DNA of 64,000 bases, taken from assembly GCA_964531225.1 (NCBI GenBank), contig CAZHDB010000006.1, positions 1 to 64,000 of the forward strand, given 5' to 3'. The notes under the pieces are model-generated. The model was not told the DNA's origin, made no database searches, and worked only from the letters and a program-made list of their open reading frames with translations. The position numbers and the translations under genes are program-made. Every line of letters starts with the position of its first letter. Within the stretch, counting starts at the first letter, position 1. Below are positions 43,704-52,704 of this stretch, piece by piece. The stretch comes from CAZHDB01 sp964531225 (lineage in GTDB: Archaea; Thermoproteota; Thermoprotei_A; Sulfolobales; Desulfurococcaceae).

Positions 43704-44591
43704 ATGGAAAGAATAATTCAAATAAGTATTACGGGGGGTAAAGGCGGTACTGGTAAAAGTTTTGTTGCAACTAACTTAGCAATACTATTAGCTGAAAAAC
43801 ATGACCTATTATTAGCCGATCTGGACCTAGAAGCTCCAAATGATCATGTTTTACTTGGAATTAATAAACTCCATAATAAAGAGGATATCAAAATATTTTT
43901 ACCATTCATAGATTATAAGAAATGTACTCTTTGCGGAATATGCGCTAAAATATGTGATACTGGAGCTATATTCATGCCTCCGAAAAGTCCTCCAATAGTA
44001 TTTCCAAGGCTTTGCAGTGGATGTAAAGCTTGTTATTATGCTTGTCCATACGATGCCATTATTGAAGGAGGCCATGTAATAGCGCATAGTTATTTAACAA
44101 ATGTTACTAAATTCAACGTATCATTTAGATTATTAACGGGTATTTTAGAGCCCGGCGAAGAACATATACCTCCTGGTCTAGCAATTATTAAAAGGAAAGC
44201 AAGAGAATTAGCAAAAGAGATCTTATTAATTGACACAGGTGCTGGTGCAGGTAGCTCCATATCTATAGCACTACAATATTCTGATCTAGTAATAGCAGTT
44301 ACTGAACCAACGCCTCTTGGACTACATGATCTTGAAAGTATCTTAAAGATTGCAAATGGTCTAGGTTATCGTACATGGGTTATCATTAACCGATATGGTC
44401 TAGGCCCTATTGATGATCATTTGAAGATAATGAAGATATATGGTGTTGAAAAGTATTTTAAGATACCATATAGCATTGATGCTGTTAAATCTTATATCCA
44501 AGGTATACCTATTGTTGTCTATAATCCTGATTCTATTGTTTCTAAGAGTTTCTATGATATTTACCAAGTTTTAGAGGATGAAATATTATGA
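43704..44591 (+). CDS. MinD/Mrp-type P-loop ATPase with inserted ferredoxin domain (first copy)
   Basis: The protein has about 295 residues. A deviant Walker A GGKGGTGKSFVATNLA is at the N terminus, and DLDLEAPNDHVLLG is the MinD-type switch. An inserted 2x(4Fe-4S) ferredoxin unit follows (CTLCGICAKICDTGAI and CSGCKACYYACPYDAI), then LLIDTGAGAGSS and AVTEPTPLGLHDLES. Members of this family are thought to carry or insert iron-sulfur clusters or couple ATP to electron transfer; the function is not established. ATG 43695 is an alternative start. Its stop overlaps the second ATPase by four bases (ATGA). Confidence 0.92.
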   Translation: MERIIQISITGGKGGTGKSFVATNLAILLAEKHDLLLADLDLEAPNDHVLLGINKLHNKEDIKIFLPFIDYKKCTLCGICAKICDTGAIFMPPKSPPIVFPRLCSGCKACYYACPYDAIIEGGHVIAHSYLTNVTKFNVSFRLLTGILEPGEEHIPPGLAIIKRKARELAKEILLIDTGAGAGSSISIALQYSDLVIAVTEPTPLGLHDLESILKIANGLGYRTWVIINRYGLGPIDDHLKIMKIYGVEKYFKIPYSIDAVKSYIQGIPIVVYNPDSIVSKSFYDIYQVLEDEIL

Positions 44592-45571
44592 GTTCCTTTG
44601 ATTTGATCGAAATAGTTATAGCTAGTGGTAAAGGAGGAGTAGGTAAATCAACAATAGCAGCTTCACTTGCAATACTATTAGGAAATTCCGGCTATAGAGT
44701 TATAGCAGTTGATGCTGATGCTGAGGCGCCTAATCTCCATCTGGTCCTTGGAATAAATAAGTGGGATCGTATCATAGAATTTCGTGAAGGAAGAATAGGC
44801 TTTATACGAGATGATAAATGTATTTATTGCGGATATTGTTATGACTCATGTGTATTTAGTGCTATTGAAGAAAGAAATGGAAAATACGTTATAAATCCAT
44901 GGATTTGTGAAGGGTGTTTTACATGTAGCTTCGTATGCCCTGTTAAAGCCATAAGCTTTAAATATAATGTCTTAGCTGGATACATTAGGATCGCTTATAA
45001 TACTCCATATAGGTTTCCATTAGTATCTAGTGAAATTAAACCTGGCAGGCCAAATTCGGGTAAATTAGTTACAGAAGCAAAAAACCTAGGTAGAACTATT
45101 TCAGGTGGGAAAGGAATCATAATTATTGATGCAGCCGCTGGTATTGGCTGCCAAGTGATTGCTTCATTAGCTGGCACACAATTAGCTATATTAGTTGCAG
45201 AACCTACTCCTGCTAGTTTCAGTGATCTTAAACGTATCCATAAACTTACAAAGCACTTTGGAATACCGTCAACACTTATCATAAATAAGTATGATTTAAA
45301 CGAAGAATATGTATCAAAGATTATAGAGTATGCTGAGAAAGAGAATATTGAGCTATTAGGATTAATACCTTATGACGATTCTGTACCTAAATCAATGGCT
45401 ATAGGTAAACCAGTCATTCATGCCTATCCAAATAGCGATATAGCCAAGGAGATTATAAAGATCGCCAATAAATTATTAACTATACTGAGAAACTGGAATA
45501 ATTGGAAACTAGAACATATTCCTGAAAAAATAGAACCGTTTATACCAATCATTATAAAACCAGAGAAGTAG
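44588..45571 (+). CDS. MinD/Mrp-type P-loop ATPase with inserted ferredoxin domain (second copy)
   Basis: The 327-residue paralogue of the preceding protein has Walker A SGKGGVGKSTIAASLA, DADAEAPNLHLVLG and ferredoxin motifs CIYCGYCYDSCVFSAI and CEGCFTCSFVCPVKAI. IIDAAAGIGCQVIASL and VAEPTPASFSDLKRIHKL follow. The pair probably forms a heterodimer, as in other archaea where two such genes are always adjacent. The four-base overlap (ATGA) shows translational coupling, and the NifX-like gene follows after about 50 bases. Confidence 0.93.
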   Translation: MSSFDLIEIVIASGKGGVGKSTIAASLAILLGNSGYRVIAVDADAEAPNLHLVLGINKWDRIIEFREGRIGFIRDDKCIYCGYCYDSCVFSAIEERNGKYVINPWICEGCFTCSFVCPVKAISFKYNVLAGYIRIAYNTPYRFPLVSSEIKPGRPNSGKLVTEAKNLGRTISGGKGIIIIDAAAGIGCQVIASLAGTQLAILVAEPTPASFSDLKRIHKLTKHFGIPSTLIINKYDLNEEYVSKIIEYAEKENIELLGLIPYDDSVPKSMAIGKPVIHAYPNSDIAKEIIKIANKLLTILRNWNNWKLEHIPEKIEPFIPIIIKPEK

Positions 45572-45622
45572 GTTAGGTAGACCTATATTCTCTAATTATA
45601 ATATAATCCATAGGTGAAACAC

Positions 45623-45964
45623 ATGTCTATAAAAATAGCCTTTACAACTAACAAGGGAGGCTTAGACGATAAAGTAGCAGAAAGATTTGGTAGGGCTAAG
45701 ACATTTACAATAGTTGAGATTGATAATGAGGGCAATATACTATCTATAGACGTCATTGAAAATCCTGGAGCAGAAGCTGCTAGTGGAGCAGGTATTAAAG
45801 CTGTGCAAAAACTCGTTGATATGGGAATAAATATTGTTGTCGGTCCTAGTCCTGGGCCTAATGCCTATATGGCACTACAACAGGCTGGTATAAAACTATA
45901 TATCCTACCAGGATTAGAAGTTAGGAAAGCATTAAGTAAGATTATAGGAGAACTTTCTAAATAA
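45623..45964 (+). CDS. NifX/NafY-type (dinitrogenase cofactor family) small protein
   Basis: The protein of about 113 residues has a ribonuclease-H-like fold: FTTNKGGLDDKVAERFGRAKTF at the start, then DVIENPGAEAASGAGIKAVQKL and VVGPSPGPNAYMALQQAGIKLY. Together with two ferredoxin-type MinD ATPases it forms the conserved archaeal trio thought to act on iron-sulfur or other metal clusters. It lacks the cysteine-containing end of the copy at 13435-13800. AGGTG at 45612-45616 fits ATG 45623 better than GTG 45614. Confidence 0.9.
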   Translation: MSIKIAFTTNKGGLDDKVAERFGRAKTFTIVEIDNEGNILSIDVIENPGAEAASGAGIKAVQKLVDMGINIVVGPSPGPNAYMALQQAGIKLYILPGLEVRKALSKIIGELSK

Positions 45965-46007
45965 AAGATACAATTTTTATATGTTATATTGAAATTCTTT
46001 TTATATA

Positions 46008-46871
46008 TTACTTTATTACAACATCTAACACGATTTGATATTTTCTGGGCCCAATCATTCTTACTTTTCTCTTGAAAACAACTTCACCATCTACACCGAG
46101 CTCATCAAGCTTATTATATAGCTTATTTTCTGCCTTTTCATATGGATTCTCATTCTTTGCAGCATCAACGTGCAAATATACATGGATTATTCCCCTACCG
46201 TTCTTAAGGGCCATAATAGCATACCTTAAGTATTCAAGTGCTAGCTCTGGCAATGGCATGAGTACTCGATCGCTTGTATTAACAAGTTTTTCCTCAATAA
46301 CTTTTGCAGCATCACCCAGCAGTGGAACTACAATATTATCTACATTGTTTAGGTAAATGTTTTCAACCATGTATTTGTATGCCCATGGATTGATATCAAT
46401 ACTATATACTCTACTTGGAGAAGCCTTCTTAGCAATAATTATTGAAAAAAGACCTACTCCAGCAAACATGTTTGTAACAACTTCTCCTTTACGGACAAGC
46501 CTTGCTATTCTACCATGCTCGTAATTGAGTCTTGGCGAAACATATGTTTTCGTAATGTCTAGCTTAAATGAACAGCCATGCTCTCTATAAATAGTCTCGC
46601 TCCTAGGTTCACCAGCTAAATGTACGTATTTCCTAAGCCTATATTCACCAGCAACCCCTGGCAAGCCTGCCCATACACTCTTTACATAAGGTATTCTTTC
46701 GAGTATTGCCTCGGCTAAAGGCTTTAAATCGTCTGGCTTAAGCCAAAAAGGTACTCTAATTACTGCTATATCGCCAATAATCTCTATTCTTTTCCAAATC
46801 TTATTTGAAAGATCCTCGCCAAATAATTCTCTTGCTATCTTTCTCAATAAAGGCTCTCGAACTCTAGGCAT
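46008..46871 (-). CDS. trm5: tRNA (guanine37-N1)-methyltransferase, Trm5 family
   Basis: Trm5 methylates G37 of tRNA with SAM, and in archaea its product starts wyosine-type base synthesis. The protein has about 287 residues, with an N-terminal domain (RVPFWLKPDDLKPLAEAIL), the catalytic YVSPRLNYEHGRIARL, motif I TNMFAGVGLFSI, YSIDINPWAYKYM, and a motif IV MPLPELALEYL (NPPY-like, usually NLP). The N terminus MPRVREPLLRKIA and GAGGA seven bases upstream indicate ATG 46871; the longer frame to 46949 adds a hydrophobic stretch. Taw3 (51877-52536), which acts later in the same pathway, is also in the window. Assignment to Trm5a/b/c subtype is not made. Confidence 0.87.
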   Translation of the reverse strand: MPRVREPLLRKIARELFGEDLSNKIWKRIEIIGDIAVIRVPFWLKPDDLKPLAEAILERIPYVKSVWAGLPGVAGEYRLRKYVHLAGEPRSETIYREHGCSFKLDITKTYVSPRLNYEHGRIARLVRKGEVVTNMFAGVGLFSIIIAKKASPSRVYSIDINPWAYKYMVENIYLNNVDNIVVPLLGDAAKVIEEKLVNTSDRVLMPLPELALEYLRYAIMALKNGRGIIHVYLHVDAAKNENPYEKAENKLYNKLDELGVDGEVVFKRKVRMIGPRKYQIVLDVVIK

Positions 46872-47022
46872 GTTTCTGTCCTCAATATAAACTATTATGC
46901 ATTTATTTCCATAATATATTAGGGTATATAAGACTATTATAGTCAACATTTGTCTAAAAATCTAAAAGCATTGAATAATTAATTTAAAAATAAAAATAAT
47001 TACTGTTATTATGATTTAAGAT

Positions 47023-47844
47023 TTATTTCGGCATGTCCCTTATATGTACATCTAGCTGTGGGAATGGTATTTCTATTCCTGCTTTTCCGAATTCTTTATA
47101 AATAGTCATTATCAATTCTGCTTTAGTAGAGCCGAAATCTTCCTTTTTAACCCAAGCACGTAATTGTAGATTTATAGATGAGTCTCCTAATTCAGTAACA
47201 ACAACTGCCGGTTGTGGTTCAGACAGGACTTTGGGATTATTCTTAATAACTTCCATCGCAACATTTATTGCCTTATCAAGATCAGTTCCATAGGCAACTC
47301 CTATGTCCAGTGTTATTCTTCGTATGGGTTCACGTGAGTAATTAACTATTGGTGCCCCCCATATATTCTTATTAGGTATAGTTATAACTACATTATCCCA
47401 AGTCTTCAAGGTTGTAGACATAACACCTATGCCATCTACAACGCCGGAGTGGCCAGCTACTTCAACATAATCTCCCTTATCAAATGGCCTTATAACAGCA
47501 AGCCATACACCAGCAGCCATATTAGCCCATGTATCCTGCAATCCAAAGCCTAGAATTAAACCAATTATAGCGGATAAGCCTAAGCCAACTGTACTTGTAT
47601 CTATACCTATAATTGGTAAGACAGATAGGACGACCACTATGTAGCCAATAGTCTTTATTATGCTCACTAATAGTCCTGCTACCAATGGTGGTGTCTTAGC
47701 CTTCTCAAGCGCTCTCCTCACTATATTTACAATCACTCTAACTATGATAATGCCTATTATCAGCCATACAATGAAGAGCATTAATTGATAAATGCTAAAT
47801 CCAACAAATGGTAGTGGAGATGTAAAAGCAGATGCTATATCCAT
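47023..47844 (-). CDS. mscS: MscS family mechanosensitive channel
   Basis: The 273-residue small-conductance channel has three N-terminal helices. The pore helix contains the Gly/Ala-rich GLGLSAIIGLILGFGLQDTWANMAAG (about 87-113). The cytoplasmic beta domain contains RPFDKGDYVEVAGHSGVV and VVITIPNKNIWGAPIVNYSR; the C-terminal alpha/beta domain has EIPFPQLDVHI. It would open under membrane tension to release solutes upon osmotic downshift. Length and layout are those of E. coli MscS. Confidence 0.95.
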   Translation of the reverse strand: MDIASAFTSPLPFVGFSIYQLMLFIVWLIIGIIIVRVIVNIVRRALEKAKTPPLVAGLLVSIIKTIGYIVVVLSVLPIIGIDTSTVGLGLSAIIGLILGFGLQDTWANMAAGVWLAVIRPFDKGDYVEVAGHSGVVDGIGVMSTTLKTWDNVVITIPNKNIWGAPIVNYSREPIRRITLDIGVAYGTDLDKAINVAMEVIKNNPKVLSEPQPAVVVTELGDSSINLQLRAWVKKEDFGSTKAELIMTIYKEFGKAGIEIPFPQLDVHIRDMPK

Positions 47845-48001
47845 GTCCTAGCCACCCAATTAGTAATGTGATAATGCTCCTCCATTATGTTAAGTTCTGT
47901 TAGTTTTATATAAAACTTTTGTTTATATCCTAACATTTATATATTATATTTGATAATTAGATAATTCAAAAATTATTTGTTTAGAAATTGATTAATTTAT
48001 T

Positions 48002-48697
48002 TTACAAGATATTCTTGCTTAAATTAAATTTGCACAGTCCAGATAATAAGCACTTATTACATAATGGATTTCTAGGCTTACATATTCTCCTACCATGAGT
48101 TACGAGGAGAAGATGTATTTCAAGATAATCTCTTGGATCTATTATATCCATCCAAAATCTACGTATATTTTCATAATCATACTTACCTATATAACCAAGT
48201 CTTTTAGTAATACGCATTATATGTGTATCAACGGGAAATGTTGGTTTACCAAAGTACATAAGTAATATTACATCTGCTGACTTGGAACCTATGCCTGGAA
48301 GACTAGTTAGGAGTTTTCTAGCTTCTTCAACATCCATATTTGTAATATCATTAATTATTTTGTTAACAAAATCATTATTCATAAATAGTTTTGCTAATTC
48401 GATAATTCTTCTCGCTCTTTGATAATGCATGCCTGCTGGTCTTATGGCATTAACTATATCATCGAATCTCGTCTGTAATATTTTTTCAGGAACTATTGAA
48501 CCATTCAATAGATCTCTAAGGCGTTCATATGCTTTAATAGCATTTCTATCACTGGTATTTTGGCTAAGCATAACAGCAATTATATATTCAAATAATTCCT
48601 TACTTCTTATTCTACGTGCTATAAACTCATTAAGATCTATTTTTCCATGCATTTGCCTTAAAGCGTAAGTAATTCTTTTACCTAACTCCTTATCCAA
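48002..48697 (-). CDS. nth: endonuclease III family DNA glycosylase/AP lyase
   Basis: The 231-residue base-excision repair enzyme removes oxidised pyrimidines and nicks at the abasic site. It has the helix-hairpin-helix SLPGIGSKSADVIL with the catalytic Lys at about 139, FPVDTH with the catalytic Asp at about 157, and a C-terminal 4Fe-4S loop C-x6-C-x2-C-x5-C (CKPRNPLCNKCLLSGLC). The gene starts 39 bases after the AsnRS stop on the same strand and may share its transcript. A mismatch glycosylase of the same fold is an alternative. Confidence 0.93.
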   Translation of the reverse strand: MDKELGKRITYALRQMHGKIDLNEFIARRIRSKELFEYIIAVMLSQNTSDRNAIKAYERLRDLLNGSIVPEKILQTRFDDIVNAIRPAGMHYQRARRIIELAKLFMNNDFVNKIINDITNMDVEEARKLLTSLPGIGSKSADVILLMYFGKPTFPVDTHIMRITKRLGYIGKYDYENIRRFWMDIIDPRDYLEIHLLLVTHGRRICKPRNPLCNKCLLSGLCKFNLSKNIL

Positions 48698-48736
48698 TAA
48701 TTCATAGCCCCCACATAAATGAGTTAAAATATGTAA

Positions 48737-50029
48737 TCACGGGTATATTCTTCCACGGAATCTTGGGAAAGGTATAGCGTCACGAATATGATCAAGACCA
48801 GCTATCCACATAACCATCCTCTCAATGCCTAAGCCGAAACCACTATGCGGCACGCTACCATATTTCCTTAGATCAAGATACCACTTATAGTCCTTAGGAT
48901 CATAGCCTTCCTCAATTATTCTCTGATAAAGCTTATCATAATCATCTTCCCTCTCACTCCCACCAATGATCTCGCCATAACCCTCTGGAGCCAATAGATC
49001 GAATCCTCTAACTACGTCGGGCCGATCCCTTTCAAGTTTCATATAGAAACTCTTAATCTGCTTAGGAAAGTGCGTTATAAAGAATGGCTTATCAAATTCC
49101 ATTGTAAGTATACGTTCTTCGTCAGCCCCAAGATCCTCTCCCCATTCTATAGATATGCCCCTTTTCTGAAGAATATCTATAGCCTCATCGTACTTTATTC
49201 TAGGATAGGGGGTCTCTATAGAGTTCTTAAGTATTGTTGTATCCCTCTTTAGAAACTCTAGGTCAGCTTTATTCTCCTCAAGAACTCGGGATACAATATA
49301 TGATACTAATTCTTCAGATACCTTCATCATATCTTCCATAGTATACCATGCAGCCTCGAGTTCTAGATGCCAGTATTCTGCTAAATGTCTTCGAGTCCGG
49401 CTCTTCTCAGCTCGAAAACTTGGTGTCAAACTCCATACTTTCTCAAGACTATAGATCAATACTTCTAAATAAAGTTGGGCGCTTTGGCTTAAATACGCGT
49501 CTTGATCAAAGTATTTTACCTTAAAGAGCGTAGCTCCACCTTCACAGGCCGATGCTGTAAGTATTGGTGGTGTAACTTCCCACCATCCATCGTTTAGTAA
49601 CCATTCTCTAGCTGCTTTTAACACTGTATGTTTAATCTTCATAATAGTTGTTAATCTACGGCTACGAATCCATAAGTGGCGATTATCTAAGAGATAATCT
49701 ATGCCTTCACCACCCTTGATCGGGAAGTCCCTTGAATAACCATAAACTTTAAGATCGGATACATGTAGTTCATAACCAGTTGGTGCACGCGGCTCCCTCT
49801 TAACAACCCCAAATACTTCAATACTACTTTCAATATCTAATTGCTCAGCTAATGCATAAGCTTGTGGAGCTTTTTTCGAATCAACAACGCATTGTATGAT
49901 CCCAGTACTATCTCTCAATACTATAAATGCTTTTTTACCTACAATACGGTGCCTATATACCCATCCTCGGAGTCTAGCTTCTTTACCAATCATCTCATCC
50001 TTTAATACGTCAACAACATGCATATACAT
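48737..50029 (-). CDS. asnS: asparaginyl-tRNA synthetase
   Basis: The 430-residue class IIb synthetase has an N-terminal OB-fold anticodon domain (RLRGWVYRHRIVGKKAFIVLRDSTG). The catalytic core carries motif 2 (FRAEKSRTRRHLAEYWHLE), TPPILTASACEGGATLF, QSAQLYLEVL and motif 3 (GFGLGIERMVMWIAGL). The AsnRS-like residues around HLAEYWHLELEAAW and the ending IRDAIPFPRFRGRIYP favour AsnRS over AspRS, but the two families are close; the call rests on pattern memory. GGGGAT lies eight bases upstream of ATG 50029. A free-standing Lrp ligand-binding domain is encoded just upstream. Confidence 0.88.
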   Translation of the reverse strand: MYMHVVDVLKDEMIGKEARLRGWVYRHRIVGKKAFIVLRDSTGIIQCVVDSKKAPQAYALAEQLDIESSIEVFGVVKREPRAPTGYELHVSDLKVYGYSRDFPIKGGEGIDYLLDNRHLWIRSRRLTTIMKIKHTVLKAAREWLLNDGWWEVTPPILTASACEGGATLFKVKYFDQDAYLSQSAQLYLEVLIYSLEKVWSLTPSFRAEKSRTRRHLAEYWHLELEAAWYTMEDMMKVSEELVSYIVSRVLEENKADLEFLKRDTTILKNSIETPYPRIKYDEAIDILQKRGISIEWGEDLGADEERILTMEFDKPFFITHFPKQIKSFYMKLERDRPDVVRGFDLLAPEGYGEIIGGSEREDDYDKLYQRIIEEGYDPKDYKWYLDLRKYGSVPHSGFGLGIERMVMWIAGLDHIRDAIPFPRFRGRIYP

Positions 50030-50141
50030 TACTTCTTATCCCCTTAGAATAGTAGATTATGTTTTAGAGATATTAATATATAGTGTAGTATATAATTATG
50101 AAAAATATATGAGTATGTTATGTTTTACAAATAAATTTCTT

Positions 50142-50396
50142 TTACTGTTTTACATAACCGATTAGAGTAACAGTTCTTAAAACACTAGGTATTTTTCTAA
50201 TATTTGTAACAACATTATCAATAACCTTCATGTTATCAGCTTCAATCCGGACAACAAGGTCATATTCTCCATAAACAACAACCGCTTCAGTAACTCCAGA
50301 CAGATCTTTAACTTTATTCAAAACATCAAATTCCTTACCAATACTTACAACGATCAGCACGTAGGACACGATCTTTTCAGGCATATTCATCGCCAC
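50142..50396 (-). CDS. stand-alone Lrp/AsnC ligand-binding (RAM) domain protein
   Basis: The 84-residue protein matches only the C-terminal effector domain of Lrp/AsnC regulators (SYVLIVVSIGKEFDVLNKVKDL, VTEAVVVYGEYDLVVRIEADN, KIPSVLRTVTLIGYV). There is no helix-turn-helix. Such single RAM domains form ring-like oligomers and bind amino acids or small effectors, possibly joining full-length Lrp proteins. Its position 112 bases upstream of asnS, in the same orientation, suggests a sensor tied to asparagine or aspartate, but this is only context. Confidence 0.88.
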   Translation of the reverse strand: MAMNMPEKIVSYVLIVVSIGKEFDVLNKVKDLSGVTEAVVVYGEYDLVVRIEADNMKVIDNVVTNIRKIPSVLRTVTLIGYVKQ

Positions 50397-50597
50397 TTAT
50401 TAGCTTTTTATAATCTAAACTGCAAGTCTGAATTTAATTGTTTCTATTTAAATAAATATTCATACATAAACTGCCGGATGACAATAATCATGGTATTAGA
50501 TAGTCAGTAGGGATCACAAATAAATAGGCCAAGTAACCACACCGTTTTAACTTTTAGATTCAAGTTATAATTTGATAAGAAGGGAGTGGATAGGATA

Positions 50598-51770
50598 ATG
50601 ACGAGTCTATTAGGCAAAGGCTTTGGACTAGGCTTGCATAAATACAATCCGTCTAAGTACCCAAATGCTGTTTTTCTAGATGTTTCAGATGCCCAATACA
50701 ATCCCATAGATCCCGAGGAAATAATTGCAGGAATACATAGTGCTAGAAAACCTGGATTCTATGGTATAGCTAAATTTAGAAACGGATCCTTAGTCGCCGA
50801 AGCAATAACATCGTATAAATGGGGCGGCTATGAACTATATATTGATGCAGAGAATGAACACCTTTATGTCACGACTGGTGAAAACATTATAGAAGTAAGG
50901 GATCTAAATAACCTAAGGCTTCTAAAGAGATTGGAATTACCTGTTAAAGGAATAATAGGAGTTGCATTGGATTCGGAGGACAGGCTTTGGTTTATTACAA
51001 ATAGCTTGTATGGAGGAGATAACGGTCTATACATGATTAATGATATAAATGATCCCGGCAGTCTGAGAAAGATTAAACAATATTCCATGCCAGCGAGCAT
51101 AGATTCTTTAAGAGTATCTCCTTGGGGCCAGAAAATCTTAATTGCTGATTACGGTAGACATGTAATTGAATGTATTAATGAAGATGGCGAGCTTCTAGGC
51201 ATATTATATTTTCCCTATGTCTCAGGTATTAAATGGACCGTTGATGAAAGAGTAGTTATTTCAAGCGGTAAGTTCCCTAAACATGTATTCCTAATCCTAA
51301 TAACTGGAGCCCTGCATAATACTATGAGATCTGGTTGGTTTGGATACATAATGGATTATGGAGTACAAGCATCTAATCGAGCAGATGCCTTTTATATAGA
51401 TAAAGTTCTTATCCAATGGTATTTGGGCTTCTTTGAATTACAATTACCTCTACCAAAACATGCTCCATATCTAATTAGAATCGGAAATGGAAAATATAGA
51501 GAAATGGAACTTATTAAAGAACCTGGATTTACGACATTTACACCTATACTAGTACTTAATGAATGTATTATAATTTCTAAACCAGTAAATGTTGAATTAA
51601 TACTAGAGATGATGACGCCATACTACAGCATTATAGCACCAGAACCTAATCTGAGTTGGGAAAAAGTATGTATATTTAATGGAAAATATAGAATAGACGT
51701 TCCAGGCATTTATAGAATTAGGGCAAGAACAGATACTCCCATAGATGTATATGCTGTTTGTAAACCATAG
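50598..51770 (+). CDS. beta-propeller-like protein of unknown function
   Basis: The protein of about 390 residues has repeated beta blade-like patterns (HLYVTTGENIIEVRDLNNLRLLKRL; GVALDSEDRLWFITNSLYGG; SLRVSPWGQKILIADYGRHVIE), suggestive of an NHL- or SMP-30-type propeller, and a final small beta domain (KYRIDVPGIYRIRARTDTPI). There is no signal peptide or transmembrane segment, so it is probably cytoplasmic. I do not recognise the family or a catalytic residue. ATG 50598 is preferred to GTG 50586 because AGGGAG at 50581-50586 is properly spaced only for the former. Confidence 0.68.
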   Translation: MTSLLGKGFGLGLHKYNPSKYPNAVFLDVSDAQYNPIDPEEIIAGIHSARKPGFYGIAKFRNGSLVAEAITSYKWGGYELYIDAENEHLYVTTGENIIEVRDLNNLRLLKRLELPVKGIIGVALDSEDRLWFITNSLYGGDNGLYMINDINDPGSLRKIKQYSMPASIDSLRVSPWGQKILIADYGRHVIECINEDGELLGILYFPYVSGIKWTVDERVVISSGKFPKHVFLILITGALHNTMRSGWFGYIMDYGVQASNRADAFYIDKVLIQWYLGFFELQLPLPKHAPYLIRIGNGKYREMELIKEPGFTTFTPILVLNECIIISKPVNVELILEMMTPYYSIIAPEPNLSWEKVCIFNGKYRIDVPGIYRIRARTDTPIDVYAVCKP

Positions 51771-51850
51771 AGTCCTAATCAATACATATTGATTTTTACA
51801 TAACTATTAAATTCATGATAAGCTATCAAAAACATAATTGTATAGATAAC

Positions 51851-51859
51851 CTTGGCTCC
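51851..51859 (+). other. third copy of the intergenic CTTGGCTCC 9-mer
   Basis: CTTGGCTCC lies between two convergent genes, 81 bases after the propeller gene stop and 18 before the Taw3 stop. The same 9-mer is at 16403 and 40860, both intergenic and on the plus strand. The role is unknown. Confidence 0.25.
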
Positions 51860-51876
51860 AATAGTGAAAGAATAAA

Positions 51877-52536
51877 TTATTTTATAATCCATAACAGTTC
51901 TTTTTTAACCAGATCCTCTAAAATATAATTATCAAGTTTATTAGGTCTGTTCATTTTAAGTATTTGATAAAGTTGGTTAAACATTTTCTTTCCATCCAAT
52001 AGTATTTCATTAGCTACTTTAATTAATAATGGAATATTATTAGCATTAACTTCATATCCATTTGGATCTTTCAATAAGTGACTCATTTTAACACCAGTTA
52101 ATAATTCTAGAATTATTCCTTTGACTTTATTAATTGACAAAATACCACTATGTTTAAATCCAGCTTCACGTGCAAGTCTTAACGTGTTTATCGCCGATTT
52201 AAGACTATTTACTGATACATGTATTATTGGTCCGGAAACAATAAGCCAAAGTCTGTGCACAAAAGGCTTTTTAATTATATCCATTAATTCGTCGATCTTT
52301 ATTGGTTGGTGTTTCTTGAATATGACATTGGTTTTTTCTCTTGCCCAAGGCTTTATGGAATCAACGATTACTATTCTTCCACTACAACTACTTAATGTAT
52401 AAGTATCAGGCCTAAGATTGAACTCTACTAATAAAGGCAAAAGATCCTCATCTAAATAACCTATTTCGAGATCTTCCCATAGCCTTTTCCAGAATTCATA
52501 CTTTCTCTCCTTCCATTTATCTATGTCAATAATCAA
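51877..52536 (-). CDS. taw3: tRNA wybutosine-synthesizing protein Taw3 (TYW3 homologue)
   Basis: Taw3 methylates N4 of the imidazopurine base in archaeal wyosine synthesis at tRNA-Phe position 37. The 219-residue protein shows the family signature TYTLSSCSGRIVIVDS (about 48-63), HRLWLIVSGPIIHVSVNSL (about 97-115), LREAGFKHSGILSINKVKG-like AREAGFKHSGIL, and ELLTGVKMSHLLKD near 167. Trm5, which acts earlier in the pathway, is encoded at 46008-46871. TTG 52536 is a likely start, with AGGGG a little upstream. Confidence 0.9.
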   Translation of the reverse strand: MIIDIDKWKERKYEFWKRLWEDLEIGYLDEDLLPLLVEFNLRPDTYTLSSCSGRIVIVDSIKPWAREKTNVIFKKHQPIKIDELMDIIKKPFVHRLWLIVSGPIIHVSVNSLKSAINTLRLAREAGFKHSGILSINKVKGIILELLTGVKMSHLLKDPNGYEVNANNIPLLIKVANEILLDGKKMFNQLYQILKMNRPNKLDNYILEDLVKKELLWIIK

Positions 52537-52657
52537 TATTGGCCCCTGTTCATAGTTTTCATCATCGTATAAATAGATACGTCTACTAGTATATTGGAAT
52601 TTCTAAGGATCAATTTAGTAGTTATGATATTTGACTAACGTAGTATTAATTTAAGAG

Positions 52658-52668
52658 TATTTATAAAC
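52658..52668 (+). promoter_or_regulatory. probable TATA box of the tRNA-binding OB protein gene
   Basis: TATTTATAAAC is centred about 42 bases before the ATG at 52705, with GGTGAT at 52693-52698 as ribosome site. This matches archaeal promoter spacing with a short leader. Confidence 0.45.
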
Positions 52669-52704
52669 AATATCCATAAATATAAATTGGATGGTGATTG
52701 AAAA

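Noticed and set aside
52555..52580. ATGATGA on the minus strand upstream of Taw3
   Set aside because: No D, D' or C' boxes at guide distances; it is ordinary leader sequence.
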